NCBI GenBank assembly: GCA_905215755.1
Contig: CAJMRE010000003.1
Coordinates: forward strand, 42,674 to 106,673
Length of the DNA: 64,000 nucleotides
DNA from: an uncultured bacterium
GTDB taxonomy: Bacteria > Actinomycetota > Coriobacteriia > Coriobacteriales > Coriobacteriaceae
Reading direction: 5' to 3'
The position numbers were made by a program, and so were the translations under genes. Shown here piece by piece: positions 44,992 through 53,292 of the stretch. The notes beneath the pieces were generated by a model. The model was not told where the DNA came from and searched no databases. It saw nothing but the letters and a program-made list of their open reading frames with translations. Each line of letters begins with the position of its first letter. The first letter of the stretch is position 1.

Positions 44992-46362
44992 ATGGACCAG
45001 GGTTCCGTACGCGATATTCTTGCCGGTAAAACCTACTTTATCCGCACCTTTGGCTGCCAGATGAATCAGCACGACTCCGAGCGCGTGAGTGGTCTGCTCG
45101 ACTCATATGGCTGCCTCATGGCGCTCGATCCGGAGCATGCTGACATTGTCGTGTTCATGACGTGCTGCGTGCGAGAGGCCGCCGATACTCGTCTGTACGG
45201 TCAGTGCAACTCTTGTAAGAGCCTCCCGCCTTCGCCCTCGGGCAAGCGCGTGGTCGCCGTGGGCGGCTGTATCGCGCAGCGCGACGGCGAGGGTCTGCTC
45301 ACCAATGTCGATAACGTCAATGTTATCTTTGGCACGCATTCCATCGCGCATGTTGCCGAGCTCATTGCCGAGGCGTTCTTGGACGGCAAGCGTCATATTC
45401 GCACCAATGAACACGAGGACACGGATGCTATGAGCATGCCGTGGCATCGCGAGACCCAGTATCACGCCTGGGTCCCCATAATGACGGGCTGCAACAATTT
45501 CTGCACCTATTGCATCGTGCCGTATGTGCGCGGTCGCGAAAAGAGCCGCCCTTTCGAGGAGATTGTCGACGAGGTCACCGGTCTAGTACGCCAGGGCGTG
45601 CGCGAGATTACGCTGCTGGGTCAAAACGTCAACTCCTATGGTCGCGACCTGTTTGGCAAGCCGCGCTTTGCCGATCTGTTGCGTGCCGTGGGCGATACGG
45701 GTGTAGAGCGCATCTTCTTTACTTCCTCGCACCCCAAAGACCTGCTGCCCGAGACTATCGACGCTATGGCCGAGACGCCTGCCGTCATGCCGCAGCTGCA
45801 CCTGGCAGTTCAATCGGGCTCGTCGCGCATCCTTAAAGAGATGAATCGTCGCTATACGCGCGAGGATTATCTGGGACTCGTCGATCGCATCCGAAATCGC
45901 ATGCCCAATATCGCGCTTTCGACCGATATCATCGTGGGATTCCCCGGCGAGACCGAGGAAGACTTTGAGCAGACGCTCTCGCTTGCCGAGACCGTCCGTT
46001 ATGCTCAGGCCTATACGTTTATCTATTCCAAGCGCGCCGGTACTCCGGCCGCCGAGATTGACGATCCCACGCCGCATGAGGTGATTCTTGAGCGCTTCAA
46101 TCGTCTGGTGAAGGTTATCGAGACCACAGCGCACGAGTATAACCAGGGTGAGCTCCACACCGTTGTTCCGGCGCTTATTGAGGGTATGAGCAAAAAGAAT
46201 GACGCGGTGCTGCTGGGCAAGAGTCCTAAGAATCAGACCGTTCATGCACCGATTCCCGCGGGCTACAGCATCGATCAGTTGATTGGCAAGATTGTCGATG
46301 TTGACATCGACGTCGCCAAGACGTGGTATCTGTCCGGATCCGTTGTGGGCGAGCCGCGCTAA
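44992..46362 (+). CDS. miaB: tRNA (ms2i6A37) methylthiotransferase MiaB
   Basis: Thiomethylates i6A37 made by MiaA, the next gene. The 456-residue protein has the MTTase cysteines (TFGCQMN, TCCVREA, GGCIAQ), radical SAM CNNFCTYC near residues 166-173, followed by IVPYVRGREKSR, and a TRAM domain. ATG 44992 is taken as the start; in-frame codons further upstream lack conserved sequence. It overlaps miaA by one base. Confidence 0.93.
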   Translation: MDQGSVRDILAGKTYFIRTFGCQMNQHDSERVSGLLDSYGCLMALDPEHADIVVFMTCCVREAADTRLYGQCNSCKSLPPSPSGKRVVAVGGCIAQRDGEGLLTNVDNVNVIFGTHSIAHVAELIAEAFLDGKRHIRTNEHEDTDAMSMPWHRETQYHAWVPIMTGCNNFCTYCIVPYVRGREKSRPFEEIVDEVTGLVRQGVREITLLGQNVNSYGRDLFGKPRFADLLRAVGDTGVERIFFTSSHPKDLLPETIDAMAETPAVMPQLHLAVQSGSSRILKEMNRRYTREDYLGLVDRIRNRMPNIALSTDIIVGFPGETEEDFEQTLSLAETVRYAQAYTFIYSKRAGTPAAEIDDPTPHEVILERFNRLVKVIETTAHEYNQGELHTVVPALIEGMSKKNDAVLLGKSPKNQTVHAPIPAGYSIDQLIGKIVDVDIDVAKTWYLSGSVVGEPR

Positions 46363-47300
46363 TGATTTCTCCCGGGGCAGGCCTTTCCGCCGTTGCGATT
46401 GTCGGTCCGACCGCGGTTGGCAAAAGTGATGTCGCAGATCGTTTAGCGGCTCGTCTTTCGTCCGAAGTGCTGTCGTGTGACGCGATGCAAATCTATCGAG
46501 GCATGGATATCGGCACTGCCAAGATGGCACCAGAGGAATGCACGGCGCCTCTACGCCTGGTCGATATTGTTGAACCGGGCGTTGCATATTCTGCAGCGTT
46601 GTATCAGGCAGACGCTCGTGTACATGTTGAGCGCTTGCTGGGCGAGGGCCGCCTACCGGTGTTTTGCGGGGGTACGGGCTTGTATCTCAAGGCGGCCCTG
46701 GATGAGATGGATTTTCCCTCGGGCGAGCTTGAGGACGATCGCCGCGCGGGGTATCAGGAGCTTGCCGAGCGCATTGGCGAGGAGGCGCTGCACGCGCTGC
46801 TTGCCGAGCGTGACCCCGAGTCCGCCGCGGTCATCCACCCCCATAATGTTCGTCGCGTGATTCGCGCGCTGGAAATGCACGATGATGGCGTGTCCTACGC
46901 GCAGCAAAAGTTGCAGTTTAGTGTTCCGCGCGAGCATTATCACGCTCTGTGGTTTGGATTGATGCGTAATCGTGAGGCGCTTTACGAGCGAATTAACCTA
47001 CGCGTCGATCTGATGTTTGAGCAGGGTCTTGTTGATGAGGTTCGCGGTCTTATGGACCAGGGGCTGGGAGATGCCCTGACTTCGATGCAGGCAATTGGCT
47101 ATAAAGAGATCATTGATGCTTTCAATGGCGTGATTTCTATGGATGAGGCTCGCGAACTCATCAAGATGCGTTCGCGTCGCTATGCCAAACGTCAGCTTTC
47201 GTGGTTTAAGCGCGATGACCGTATCGTGTGGTTTGATATGGACGAGTTTACGATCGATGAGGTCGTTGAGGACATCCTGCATCGTATTGAGGCTGCCTAA
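46362..47300 (+). CDS. miaA: tRNA dimethylallyltransferase
   Basis: Attaches a dimethylallyl group to A37 of UNN-decoding tRNAs. The 312-residue protein has P-loop GPTAVGKS (15-22), SCDAMQIYRGMDIGTAK, and the family motif RRYAKRQLSWFKRD near residue 270. Start and stop codons overlap those of the neighbours (TAATG), so miaB-miaA-hflX are translationally linked. Confidence 0.93.
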   Translation: MISPGAGLSAVAIVGPTAVGKSDVADRLAARLSSEVLSCDAMQIYRGMDIGTAKMAPEECTAPLRLVDIVEPGVAYSAALYQADARVHVERLLGEGRLPVFCGGTGLYLKAALDEMDFPSGELEDDRRAGYQELAERIGEEALHALLAERDPESAAVIHPHNVRRVIRALEMHDDGVSYAQQKLQFSVPREHYHALWFGLMRNREALYERINLRVDLMFEQGLVDEVRGLMDQGLGDALTSMQAIGYKEIIDAFNGVISMDEARELIKMRSRRYAKRQLSWFKRDDRIVWFDMDEFTIDEVVEDILHRIEAA

Positions 47301-48589
47301 TGGCCCGTTTCCCCCTTGTTCCCACGGCACCCGAGCCCGAGCGTGCCATTTTAGTTGGTGTTGAGTGGCGCGACAATGCATGGCCGCTCGATCGTTCGCT
47401 TGACGAGCTTGAGCGCCTGGCCCATACGGCTGGCGCCCAGTGCGTGGCGCGTTTGTCACAGCGTCTGGTTAAGCCGTATCCAAAATCGTTTATCGGTTCC
47501 GGTAAGGTTGAGGAGCTTTGCGGGCTCGTGCATCGTATGGATGTCGATGTTGTTATCTTCGACGACGATTTATCGCCCTCGCAGCAGTCGTATCTTGAGA
47601 AAGCCGTGGGCGAACCGGTTAAGATTATCGATCGCACGGCGTTGATTCTCGATATCTTTGGCCTGCACGCTCAGACCCGTGAGGGCCGCCTGCAGGTGCA
47701 GCTAGCCCAATTGCAGTATCTGTTGCCCCGCTTGCGCGGTATGTGGAGCCATCTTGCTAAAGAGCAGACACGCGGTGGCATTGGCTCGCGCTTTGGCCAG
47801 GGCGAAAGCCAGCTCGAGGTTGACCGACGTTTGATTCGCAACAAGATTGCCGCGCTTCGTCGTGAGCTTAAGCAGGTCGAACAGCGCCGCGATGTCCAGT
47901 CAAAGAGTCGTATCGAGTCGCCGGCGTTTCGCGTTGCCCTAGCCGGTTATACCAATGCCGGTAAGTCGACGTTGCTCAATCGCCTGACCGGGTCCACGGT
48001 GCTTTCTCAGGACAAATTGTTCGCCACGCTCGATCCGACGACGCGCTCGTATCGCTTGCCCGGTGGTCGTGGTATGACCATTACCGATACCGTTGGCTTT
48101 ATTCAAAAGCTACCGCATGGTCTCGTTGATGCCTTTAAGTCCACGCTGTCTGAGGTCCTTGGTGCTGACCTGGTCCTTAAAGTTGTGGATGCCTCTGACG
48201 AGGACTACGAGCGCCAGCTTGAGGCGGTCGATCGCGTTCTTGACGAGATCGGTGCCGGTGAGCGTTTGACGCTTACGGTGTTCAATAAAATCGACCTACT
48301 CGATAGCGTCGATCGATTGAGTTTCCATCGTCGCTATCCCGAGGCCGTGCTGTTCTCGGCCCAGACGGGCGAGGGGCTCGACGATCTCGTCGACCGTATT
48401 GCTCGTGAGGCAGCTGCCACCGATGTGTTGCTCTCCGCTGATATCCCGTATCGCGAGGGCGCCCTCATTACGCTGGTGCATGAGCAGGGAACCCTTCTGC
48501 ATGAGGAATATCTAGAGGACGGCGTTCGCATTGTGGCAAAGATGCCGGCCCGAATCGCGCCGCGTCTTGAGCGCTATCGTACGGAATAA
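47300..48589 (+). CDS. hflX: GTPase HflX
   Basis: A ribosome-splitting GTPase active under stress. The 429-residue protein has the HflX N-domain with glycine-rich FIGSGKVEEL (about 65-74), a coiled coil, and a G domain with GYTNAGKST near residue 215 and DTVGFIQKLPH. It ends inside the 3' end of the convergent DUF1624 gene, overlapping by 16 nt. Confidence 0.93.
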   Translation: MARFPLVPTAPEPERAILVGVEWRDNAWPLDRSLDELERLAHTAGAQCVARLSQRLVKPYPKSFIGSGKVEELCGLVHRMDVDVVIFDDDLSPSQQSYLEKAVGEPVKIIDRTALILDIFGLHAQTREGRLQVQLAQLQYLLPRLRGMWSHLAKEQTRGGIGSRFGQGESQLEVDRRLIRNKIAALRRELKQVEQRRDVQSKSRIESPAFRVALAGYTNAGKSTLLNRLTGSTVLSQDKLFATLDPTTRSYRLPGGRGMTITDTVGFIQKLPHGLVDAFKSTLSEVLGADLVLKVVDASDEDYERQLEAVDRVLDEIGAGERLTLTVFNKIDLLDSVDRLSFHRRYPEAVLFSAQTGEGLDDLVDRIAREAAATDVLLSADIPYREGALITLVHEQGTLLHEEYLEDGVRIVAKMPARIAPRLERYRTE

Positions 48590-49278
48590 ACGAGCTCTAG
48601 TACGCCTAGAATGACAGGCTGATGGAGCAGGTAGAACGATAAGGCATGCCGACCGAGGACTGCGAGCGCCGGGATGGGATTGGCGTATGCCCATGCCGGC
48701 GCTTCGTGGCTTGATGCTTGTGCATCCTGGGCAGTAAAGAAGCCGGTAAGGTACATAAAGACAAACGGAATGAGCGGATAGTAGTCTCCCGAAACAAAAT
48801 CCGGGCCCGGGAATCCAAGCCATGCCAGGTAGGGGAGTGGGTAGACCGCCTTTGGAATGCCCCAGGTTAGGGCAAAAAGAACAAGGCACGCTGCGATGCC
48901 CCACGAGACCGGTATTTTTTGAAGTAACGGACGGGTGAGTGCAACCACCGCGGTGCACGCCGCCATGCAATAAATGATGCCAAAGTTTACCGAATCGTCG
49001 ACTGATACCAGTGTAGTTGCAATCCATACGACCAAAGCTGCGGCCGCGTACTTGAGGGCGCGCTTAACGTTATTACGCGAGAGCGTGCACATCCAACCGG
49101 CGATAAACAAAAATACCCAGCTGATACTTGCGCGCCAGATATCCTGGAAAACCGTTTCGGTAAACCATGGCATATCCCATCCATATAGGTAGGCCAAATC
49201 GTAGCAGGCGTGAAAACCTGCCATCGACAGCATCGTAAACCCGCGGATGGTATCAAATATGGTGATGCGATTTTGCAT
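48574..49278 (-). CDS. DUF1624 / heparan-alpha-glucosaminide N-acetyltransferase-like membrane protein
   Basis: A 234-residue protein with about seven membrane helices. It begins RITIFDTIRGFTMLSMAGFH, the conserved first helix of the DUF1624 group, and ends with RHALSFYLLHQPVILG. Relatives are membrane acyltransferases, but the substrate is unknown. Its start codon overlaps the lexA stop codon (TAATG), so it may ride on the lexA transcript. Confidence 0.75.
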   Translation of the reverse strand: MQNRITIFDTIRGFTMLSMAGFHACYDLAYLYGWDMPWFTETVFQDIWRASISWVFLFIAGWMCTLSRNNVKRALKYAAAALVVWIATTLVSVDDSVNFGIIYCMAACTAVVALTRPLLQKIPVSWGIAACLVLFALTWGIPKAVYPLPYLAWLGFPGPDFVSGDYYPLIPFVFMYLTGFFTAQDAQASSHEAPAWAYANPIPALAVLGRHALSFYLLHQPVILGVLELVYSVR

Positions 49279-49922
49279 TACGAGAACCGGCGCATTAATC
49301 CGACAACCTTACCCAAAATAACGGGGTTCGTCGCATAGATGGGCTCCATAGTGTCGTTCTCGGGCTGCAAGCGCACGCGCCCCTGCTCCTTGTAGAACGT
49401 CTTGACAGTCGCCGAGCCATCGATCATAGCCACGACGATTTCGCCGTTCATCGCGCTCTTTTGCTCGCGAACGATAATGTAGTCACCGTTGTAGATGCCG
49501 ACATTGATCATTGAGCTGCCGTGCACTTCAAGGATAAAGGAGCCCTGGTCTGTGGCGATTTCGGTCGGGATGGTAAAGGTGTCCTCGATATTTTGTTCGG
49601 CCAGAATGGGAATCCCAGCCGCGACGCGACCGACGAGCGGCAGCGAGACCGTTCCGCGGGGCGCCGTGGGTTCATCGGATTTGGAAATCGAGACAGAGGA
49701 TCCGTCCTCATCAAAGAGCTCTAGGGCGCGAGGCTTGGTGGCATCGCGCTTGAGCAGTCCTCGAGCCTCCAGGGCAGAGAGATGAGCATGCACCGTGCTG
49801 GGGGAGGAGAGGCCTACGGCCGATGCCATCTCGCGCACACTGGGCGGATAGCCCTTCTCCTGCTGATATTCCTTGATGAAGTCGTAAATCTGCTGCTGAC
49901 GCTTGGTAATTTTGCGAGCCAT
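49278..49922 (-). CDS. lexA: SOS repressor LexA
   Basis: Represses DNA-damage genes and self-cleaves with RecA. The 214-residue protein has an N-terminal winged helix (about 1-70), cleavage site Ala102-Gly103 (VAAGIP), catalytic Ser137 in HGSSM and Lys174 (SATVKTF). The start ATG 49922 follows AGAGAGG; a longer reading adds 35 residues across the operator region and is rejected. Three LexA-type operators lie upstream, so it is autoregulated. Confidence 0.96.
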   Translation of the reverse strand: MARKITKRQQQIYDFIKEYQQEKGYPPSVREMASAVGLSSPSTVHAHLSALEARGLLKRDATKPRALELFDEDGSSVSISKSDEPTAPRGTVSLPLVGRVAAGIPILAEQNIEDTFTIPTEIATDQGSFILEVHGSSMINVGIYNGDYIIVREQKSAMNGEIVVAMIDGSATVKTFYKEQGRVRLQPENDTMEPIYATNPVILGKVVGLMRRFS

Positions 49923-49945
49923 CAGGGGATCCTCTCTGCCAATGT

Positions 49946-49959
49946 CAAACAAATGTTCG
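49946..49959. promoter_or_regulatory. SOS box 3 (imperfect) near lexA
   Basis: CAAAC-AAAT-GTTCG keeps one perfect half-site of GAAC-N4-GTTC and has one change in the other half. It lies 24 nt upstream of the lexA start codon. Confidence 0.6.
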
Positions 49960-49973
49960 ATTATTGCTTGACA

Positions 49974-49987
49974 GGAACAACTGTTCG
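49974..49987. promoter_or_regulatory. SOS box 2 in the lexA/yneA gap
   Basis: GGAAC-AACT-GTTCG contains a perfect GAAC-N4-GTTC operator between the divergent genes. Confidence 0.85.
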
Positions 49988-50001
49988 AAGATAATAATAA
50001 C

Positions 50002-50015
50002 CGAACATTCGTTCT
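50002..50015. promoter_or_regulatory. SOS box 1 in the lexA/yneA gap
   Basis: CGAAC-ATTC-GTTCT contains a perfect GAAC-N4-GTTC operator, about 70 nt before the start of the LysM gene. Confidence 0.85.
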
Positions 50016-50082
50016 CGCGCTAGACATTTTTGTCCGCGCGGCTTGATAAAACTGTTCTCAGCAAAACACGCGAGAGGAGAAC

Positions 50083-50535
50083 ATGATGAACGCAACGGAT
50101 ATGGTCCAGGGAAACCTCGCCCTTAAGCTCGAGACGCCTGCGGCACCGGCTTTCACGGTTGTCAAAGGCGGCCGATCTGGTTTCCAAACACTGCCTGGCA
50201 AGCCCGTCCGCAGCAAGTGCGTCGCCACGACATCGGCTCCCGTTGCCCTAAAGGTCTCGACGATTGTCGCCTTGGCCGTTGCGCTCACGCTTTTCTTTGT
50301 ACTTGCTACCTCGATCTTCAGCGCTCGTCACGCCGCATATGCCGAGTCGGCATCCAACGTTACCTACGAGACCGTCCGTGTTCAGTCTGGCGATTCCTTG
50401 TGGTCGCTTGCCCAGGAGCATCCGATTGAAGGTCTTTCCACGCAGGAGACCTCTGATATGATCCGCAACGTCAATCACCTGGAGCATGGCTCGCTCGATG
50501 CCGGTGCGCATCTTAAAGTTCCCGCACGTTCCTAA
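50083..50535 (+). CDS. YneA-like LysM membrane protein, probable SOS division inhibitor
   Basis: A 150-residue protein with a cytoplasmic N-terminus (about 60 residues), one membrane helix (about 62-82) and a C-terminal LysM domain (about 95-148, TVRVQSGDSLWSLAQEHP). This matches the plan of B. subtilis YneA, which is divergent from lexA and blocks division after DNA damage. The same divergent placement and LexA boxes occur here. ATG 50083 follows GAGAGGAG; ATG 50086 is equally possible. The N-terminal part is longer than in YneA. Function is inferred from context. Confidence 0.75.
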   Translation: MMNATDMVQGNLALKLETPAAPAFTVVKGGRSGFQTLPGKPVRSKCVATTSAPVALKVSTIVALAVALTLFFVLATSIFSARHAAYAESASNVTYETVRVQSGDSLWSLAQEHPIEGLSTQETSDMIRNVNHLEHGSLDAGAHLKVPARS

Positions 50536-50586
50536 GATTTAAGTACCGTCGCATGGTACCCTTGTAATCGTTTTAGAGGAGGTACC

Positions 50587-51030
50587 ATGCGCTGTCCTAA
50601 ATGCGGCAAGGCACATACCCGCGTTGTTGATTCCCGCATGCAGGAATCTAATAACACCATCAAGCGCCGTCGCGAATGCTGCTCATGCAATTATCGCTTT
50701 ACGACATTTGAGCGTTGTGAAGACCCTATCGAGGTCATTAAGTCAGACGGATCCAAGCAACGGTTCGATCGCAATAAGCTGCTGGTCGGTTTGATGCGCG
50801 CCACGATCAAGCGAGATATCGACACTAAAAAGCTCAATGACATCATTGACGATATTGAGGTCGAGCTTCGCTCCCGTACGCTTACGGCCGTTACGTCCCA
50901 TGAGCTGGGCGATATGGTTCTTAAGCGGTTGGCCAAGATCGATAAAGTGGCCTACATCCGCTTTGCCTCGGTCTATCGCGATTTCAAAGACGTCGATGAG
51001 TTTCTGCAAGAGCTCGACAAGCTAAGGTGA
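50587..51030 (+). CDS. nrdR: Transcriptional repressor NrdR
   Basis: Senses ATP/dATP and represses ribonucleotide reductase genes. The 147-residue protein has a zinc ribbon (CPKCGK and CCSCNY, residues 3-34) and an ATP-cone domain (about 46-136). It is followed after 4 nt by dut, so two nucleotide-pool genes are linked and sit beside the SOS divergon. Confidence 0.95.
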   Translation: MRCPKCGKAHTRVVDSRMQESNNTIKRRRECCSCNYRFTTFERCEDPIEVIKSDGSKQRFDRNKLLVGLMRATIKRDIDTKKLNDIIDDIEVELRSRTLTAVTSHELGDMVLKRLAKIDKVAYIRFASVYRDFKDVDEFLQELDKLR

Positions 51031-51034
51031 TTTC

Positions 51035-51478
51035 ATGTCCAACATTACCGTTAACATTAAACGTCTCGACCCAACCGTCGAGCTACCCAAATACGCCCAT
51101 CCCACGGATGCCGGTCTTGACCTCCGAGCCAACGAGGATTGCACCCTCAAGCCTTTTGAGCGTCGCCTGGTCTCCACGGGCCTAGCTGTCGCTCTGCCCG
51201 ACGGCTACGCCGGCTTCGTCCAGCCCCGCAGCGGCCTGGCCATTAAGCAAGGCCTGTCCATAGTCAACACTCCTGGCCTCATCGACGCCCACTACCGAGG
51301 AGAGCTCAAAGTCATCCTCATCAACCTAGACCCCACGAACAACATCCAAATCAACAAAGGCGACCGCATCGCCCAGCTCGTCATCCAAGAAGTCCCCACG
51401 GTCAACCTCGTAGAAGCAGAAGAACTAGACGAAACCGACCGAGGCAAAGGAGGCTTCGGCTCCAGCGGCGTAGCTTAG
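51035..51478 (+). CDS. dut: dUTP diphosphatase
   Basis: Hydrolyses dUTP to dUMP, keeping uracil out of DNA. The 147-residue trimeric-type dUTPase has all five motifs: DAGLDLRA, PRSGLAIKQG, GLIDAHYRGELKV, RIAQLVIQ and the C-terminal RGKGGFGSSG. Codon use in the last 80 residues shifts toward CTA, AGA, CGA and CAA, which neighbours avoid; the protein motifs are nevertheless intact. Confidence 0.94.
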   Translation: MSNITVNIKRLDPTVELPKYAHPTDAGLDLRANEDCTLKPFERRLVSTGLAVALPDGYAGFVQPRSGLAIKQGLSIVNTPGLIDAHYRGELKVILINLDPTNNIQINKGDRIAQLVIQEVPTVNLVEAEELDETDRGKGGFGSSGVA

Positions 51479-51495
51479 GGGTGCTCGTATCCCTC

Positions 51496-51600
51496 CCGCC
51501 CGCCTCTCACACATATCATTCCATGCTCAAACATTCTCGCTTCGCTTCGCTCGCTGCGAAACTGCGCGTGGAACGATATGTGTGAGAGACGGCCGGGCGG
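51496..51600 (-). repeat. Family-2 constant-core hairpin repeat, copy A
   Basis: A perfect 13-bp inner arm pair (51505-51517 and 51575-51587) and an outer CCGCCCG/CGGGCGG pair enclose a 57-nt core (51518-51574). The core equals the reverse complement of copy B's core except for 9 extra nt made of an imperfect GCGAA repeat. Only the ATATC next to the core is shared between the arms of the two copies. Confidence 0.85.
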
Positions 51601-51628
51601 CTACTCACTTGAAAAATACTTACTTTTC

Positions 51629-51679
51629 TAGTAAGCCGACGCGACGATGGGGCGCCCCCTTTGTCGCGTCGGCTTACTA
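51629..51679 (+). terminator. 17-bp hairpin after dut, probable terminator
   Basis: TAGTAAGCCGACGCGAC pairs perfectly with its complement around a 17-nt loop containing GGGGCGCCCC. A run TATTTATTTTTTT follows. It lies between the two family-2 repeats and would end dut transcription. Confidence 0.7.
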
Positions 51680-51755
51680 TATTTATTTTTTTCGGTTTCG
51701 CCTTTGCAGGTTCTAGTGGTGGGGAACCTGGTGTAACTGCTAGCACGTAAACGTA

Positions 51756-51859
51756 GCTGCTCGGCGGGAGCCGCCCATATATCGTTCCACGCGCAGTTTC
51801 GCAGCGCAGCGAGAATGTTTGAGCATGGAATGATATATGGGCGGCTCCCGCCGAGCAGC
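51756..51859 (+). repeat. Family-2 constant-core hairpin repeat, copy B
   Basis: Perfect 28-bp arms (51756-51783 and 51832-51859) enclose a 48-nt core (51784-51831) that starts GTTCCACGCGCAG and ends GAGCATGGAAT. It is inverted relative to copy A, 155 nt away. The arms are unrelated to copy A's beyond the ATATC next to the core. Its right end lies 13 bp before the stop codon of the convergent glycosyltransferase gene. Confidence 0.85.
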
Positions 51860-51872
51860 GGACATTAAGACG

Positions 51873-53174
51873 CTAGCGGATATGCGCGGGTTTTCCGCCC
51901 CAGTAGAAGCGGCAGAATGCGCGTTTTCTTTTCTGGGGTTTGCCTACGAGCTCCATGGTGGCGACGGCGATGTCTTCGGCTGCGTGGGGACGGCGTAGTA
52001 CTTCGCCGTTGATGAGTAGGGCTTTAAGCGACTCCGGATGATCGTGCAGGTGGCGCAACGTCACGATGAGCTCTCGTGCCGTGGTGACGTGCATGCTGGC
52101 GCCCATGCCGGTGAGCATAGTGGTGTTGGCCTTTTCCTGGCCATAGGACTTGCCCAGCAGGATCATCGGCAGATGTGCGCATAGACACTCGGTGACCGTT
52201 AGTCCGCCCGATTTGAGGATTGCCAGGTCGCAGCCGTGCATGAGGGCCGCCATGTCGTCGACATAGTCCAACACCGTGACGTTCTCGAGCTTCATGGCAT
52301 CGAAGAGCGTCTTCAGCCGGGTGGCATACTCCACGTCTTTGCCCGGCAAAAAGACAAAGTGCATGTCTTCGAAGCTGCGCAGAAAGGGGAGTGTGTGGTC
52401 CATCGCCGCGCGAAAGCGGACGTAAGGCTGAGGCAAACTGGCACCGGCCATTACCAGTACGACGGTCTTGTCGATGGGGAGGTTGAACTTGGCTAGCTCT
52501 TCCTCGCGATCGTAATCCGTGTCGAATCCGGCGCGAATAGGAATGCCGGTAATGCGAATCTTTGTCTCGGGCACCTTGCGTGGACGCAGCGTTTCGGCCA
52601 TAAATTCGTTGGCAACACAGAAGAGGTCGGTGTCCTTGTGGGGCCACCAGCCCTCGACTTCGTAGTCGGTCGGTACGCAGATGACCGGATAATCGATACC
52701 CGTAATAACGCGGGCGCCCACGGCAACATTGGCTGCTGTGATGTGCGTTGCGACCACGGCTATGGGCCTGCGGCTACGAATATATTCATTGAAGGCGGGG
52801 AACATAATTCGCGACCATGCCGTGCCGCCACCCCAGAGAAGATGTCCCGTAAGCGTATATCGCCAGGTCAGGTCGTAAATGGGGCGCGTGGCTCCCGTAA
52901 AAGAAGCCGCGGTCTTATTGCCGTCGAATTTAATTCGTCCAAAATCAAGGATATCGAGCACTTCAATATCAACATCTTCGGGGATGCCATTGGTGCCGCG
53001 GATGAGGTCGAATGCCTGCGCAATCGCATTTGCGGCGGCCTTGTGGCCCGAGCCGACCGAGGCGTGCACGATGGTCACGAGAGGTTTTTGCTGAGCCAAG
53101 AGCGTGGATTGCTCCGATTGGGGAGTGCTGTGCGTGAGCAGGGGAGCGTCGTCGCTCGTCTGCGTCTGATCCAT
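51873..53174 (-). CDS. MGDG synthase/UgtP-type glycosyltransferase (GT28)
   Basis: Probably transfers hexose to diacylglycerol to make membrane glycolipids. The 433-residue protein has the MGDG_synth domain (about 30-195, VTIVHASVGSGHKAAANAI) and a GT28 C-terminal domain (about 230-400, ILKSGGLTVTECLCAHLPMI). ATG 53174 has AAGGGGAG upstream; an upstream in-frame start adds 13 residues. The sugar and acceptor cannot be told from sequence. Confidence 0.82.
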   Translation of the reverse strand: MDQTQTSDDAPLLTHSTPQSEQSTLLAQQKPLVTIVHASVGSGHKAAANAIAQAFDLIRGTNGIPEDVDIEVLDILDFGRIKFDGNKTAASFTGATRPIYDLTWRYTLTGHLLWGGGTAWSRIMFPAFNEYIRSRRPIAVVATHITAANVAVGARVITGIDYPVICVPTDYEVEGWWPHKDTDLFCVANEFMAETLRPRKVPETKIRITGIPIRAGFDTDYDREEELAKFNLPIDKTVVLVMAGASLPQPYVRFRAAMDHTLPFLRSFEDMHFVFLPGKDVEYATRLKTLFDAMKLENVTVLDYVDDMAALMHGCDLAILKSGGLTVTECLCAHLPMILLGKSYGQEKANTTMLTGMGASMHVTTARELIVTLRHLHDHPESLKALLINGEVLRRPHAAEDIAVATMELVGKPQKRKRAFCRFYWGGKPAHIR

Positions 53175-53292
53175 CGATAACTCCCCTTCGACGTTGTAAT
53201 ACGGATTTATCATTGTAGTGCATGAGTGTCACGTTCACGTAAATTTGGGTATGAGCGCAAAGAACGACAACGTTTCGACGAGAGGACTCTTC

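Noticed and set aside
49923..50027. N-terminally extended LexA
   Set aside because: The extra 35 residues would be encoded across LexA operators, and the start at 49922 gives the standard N-terminus.
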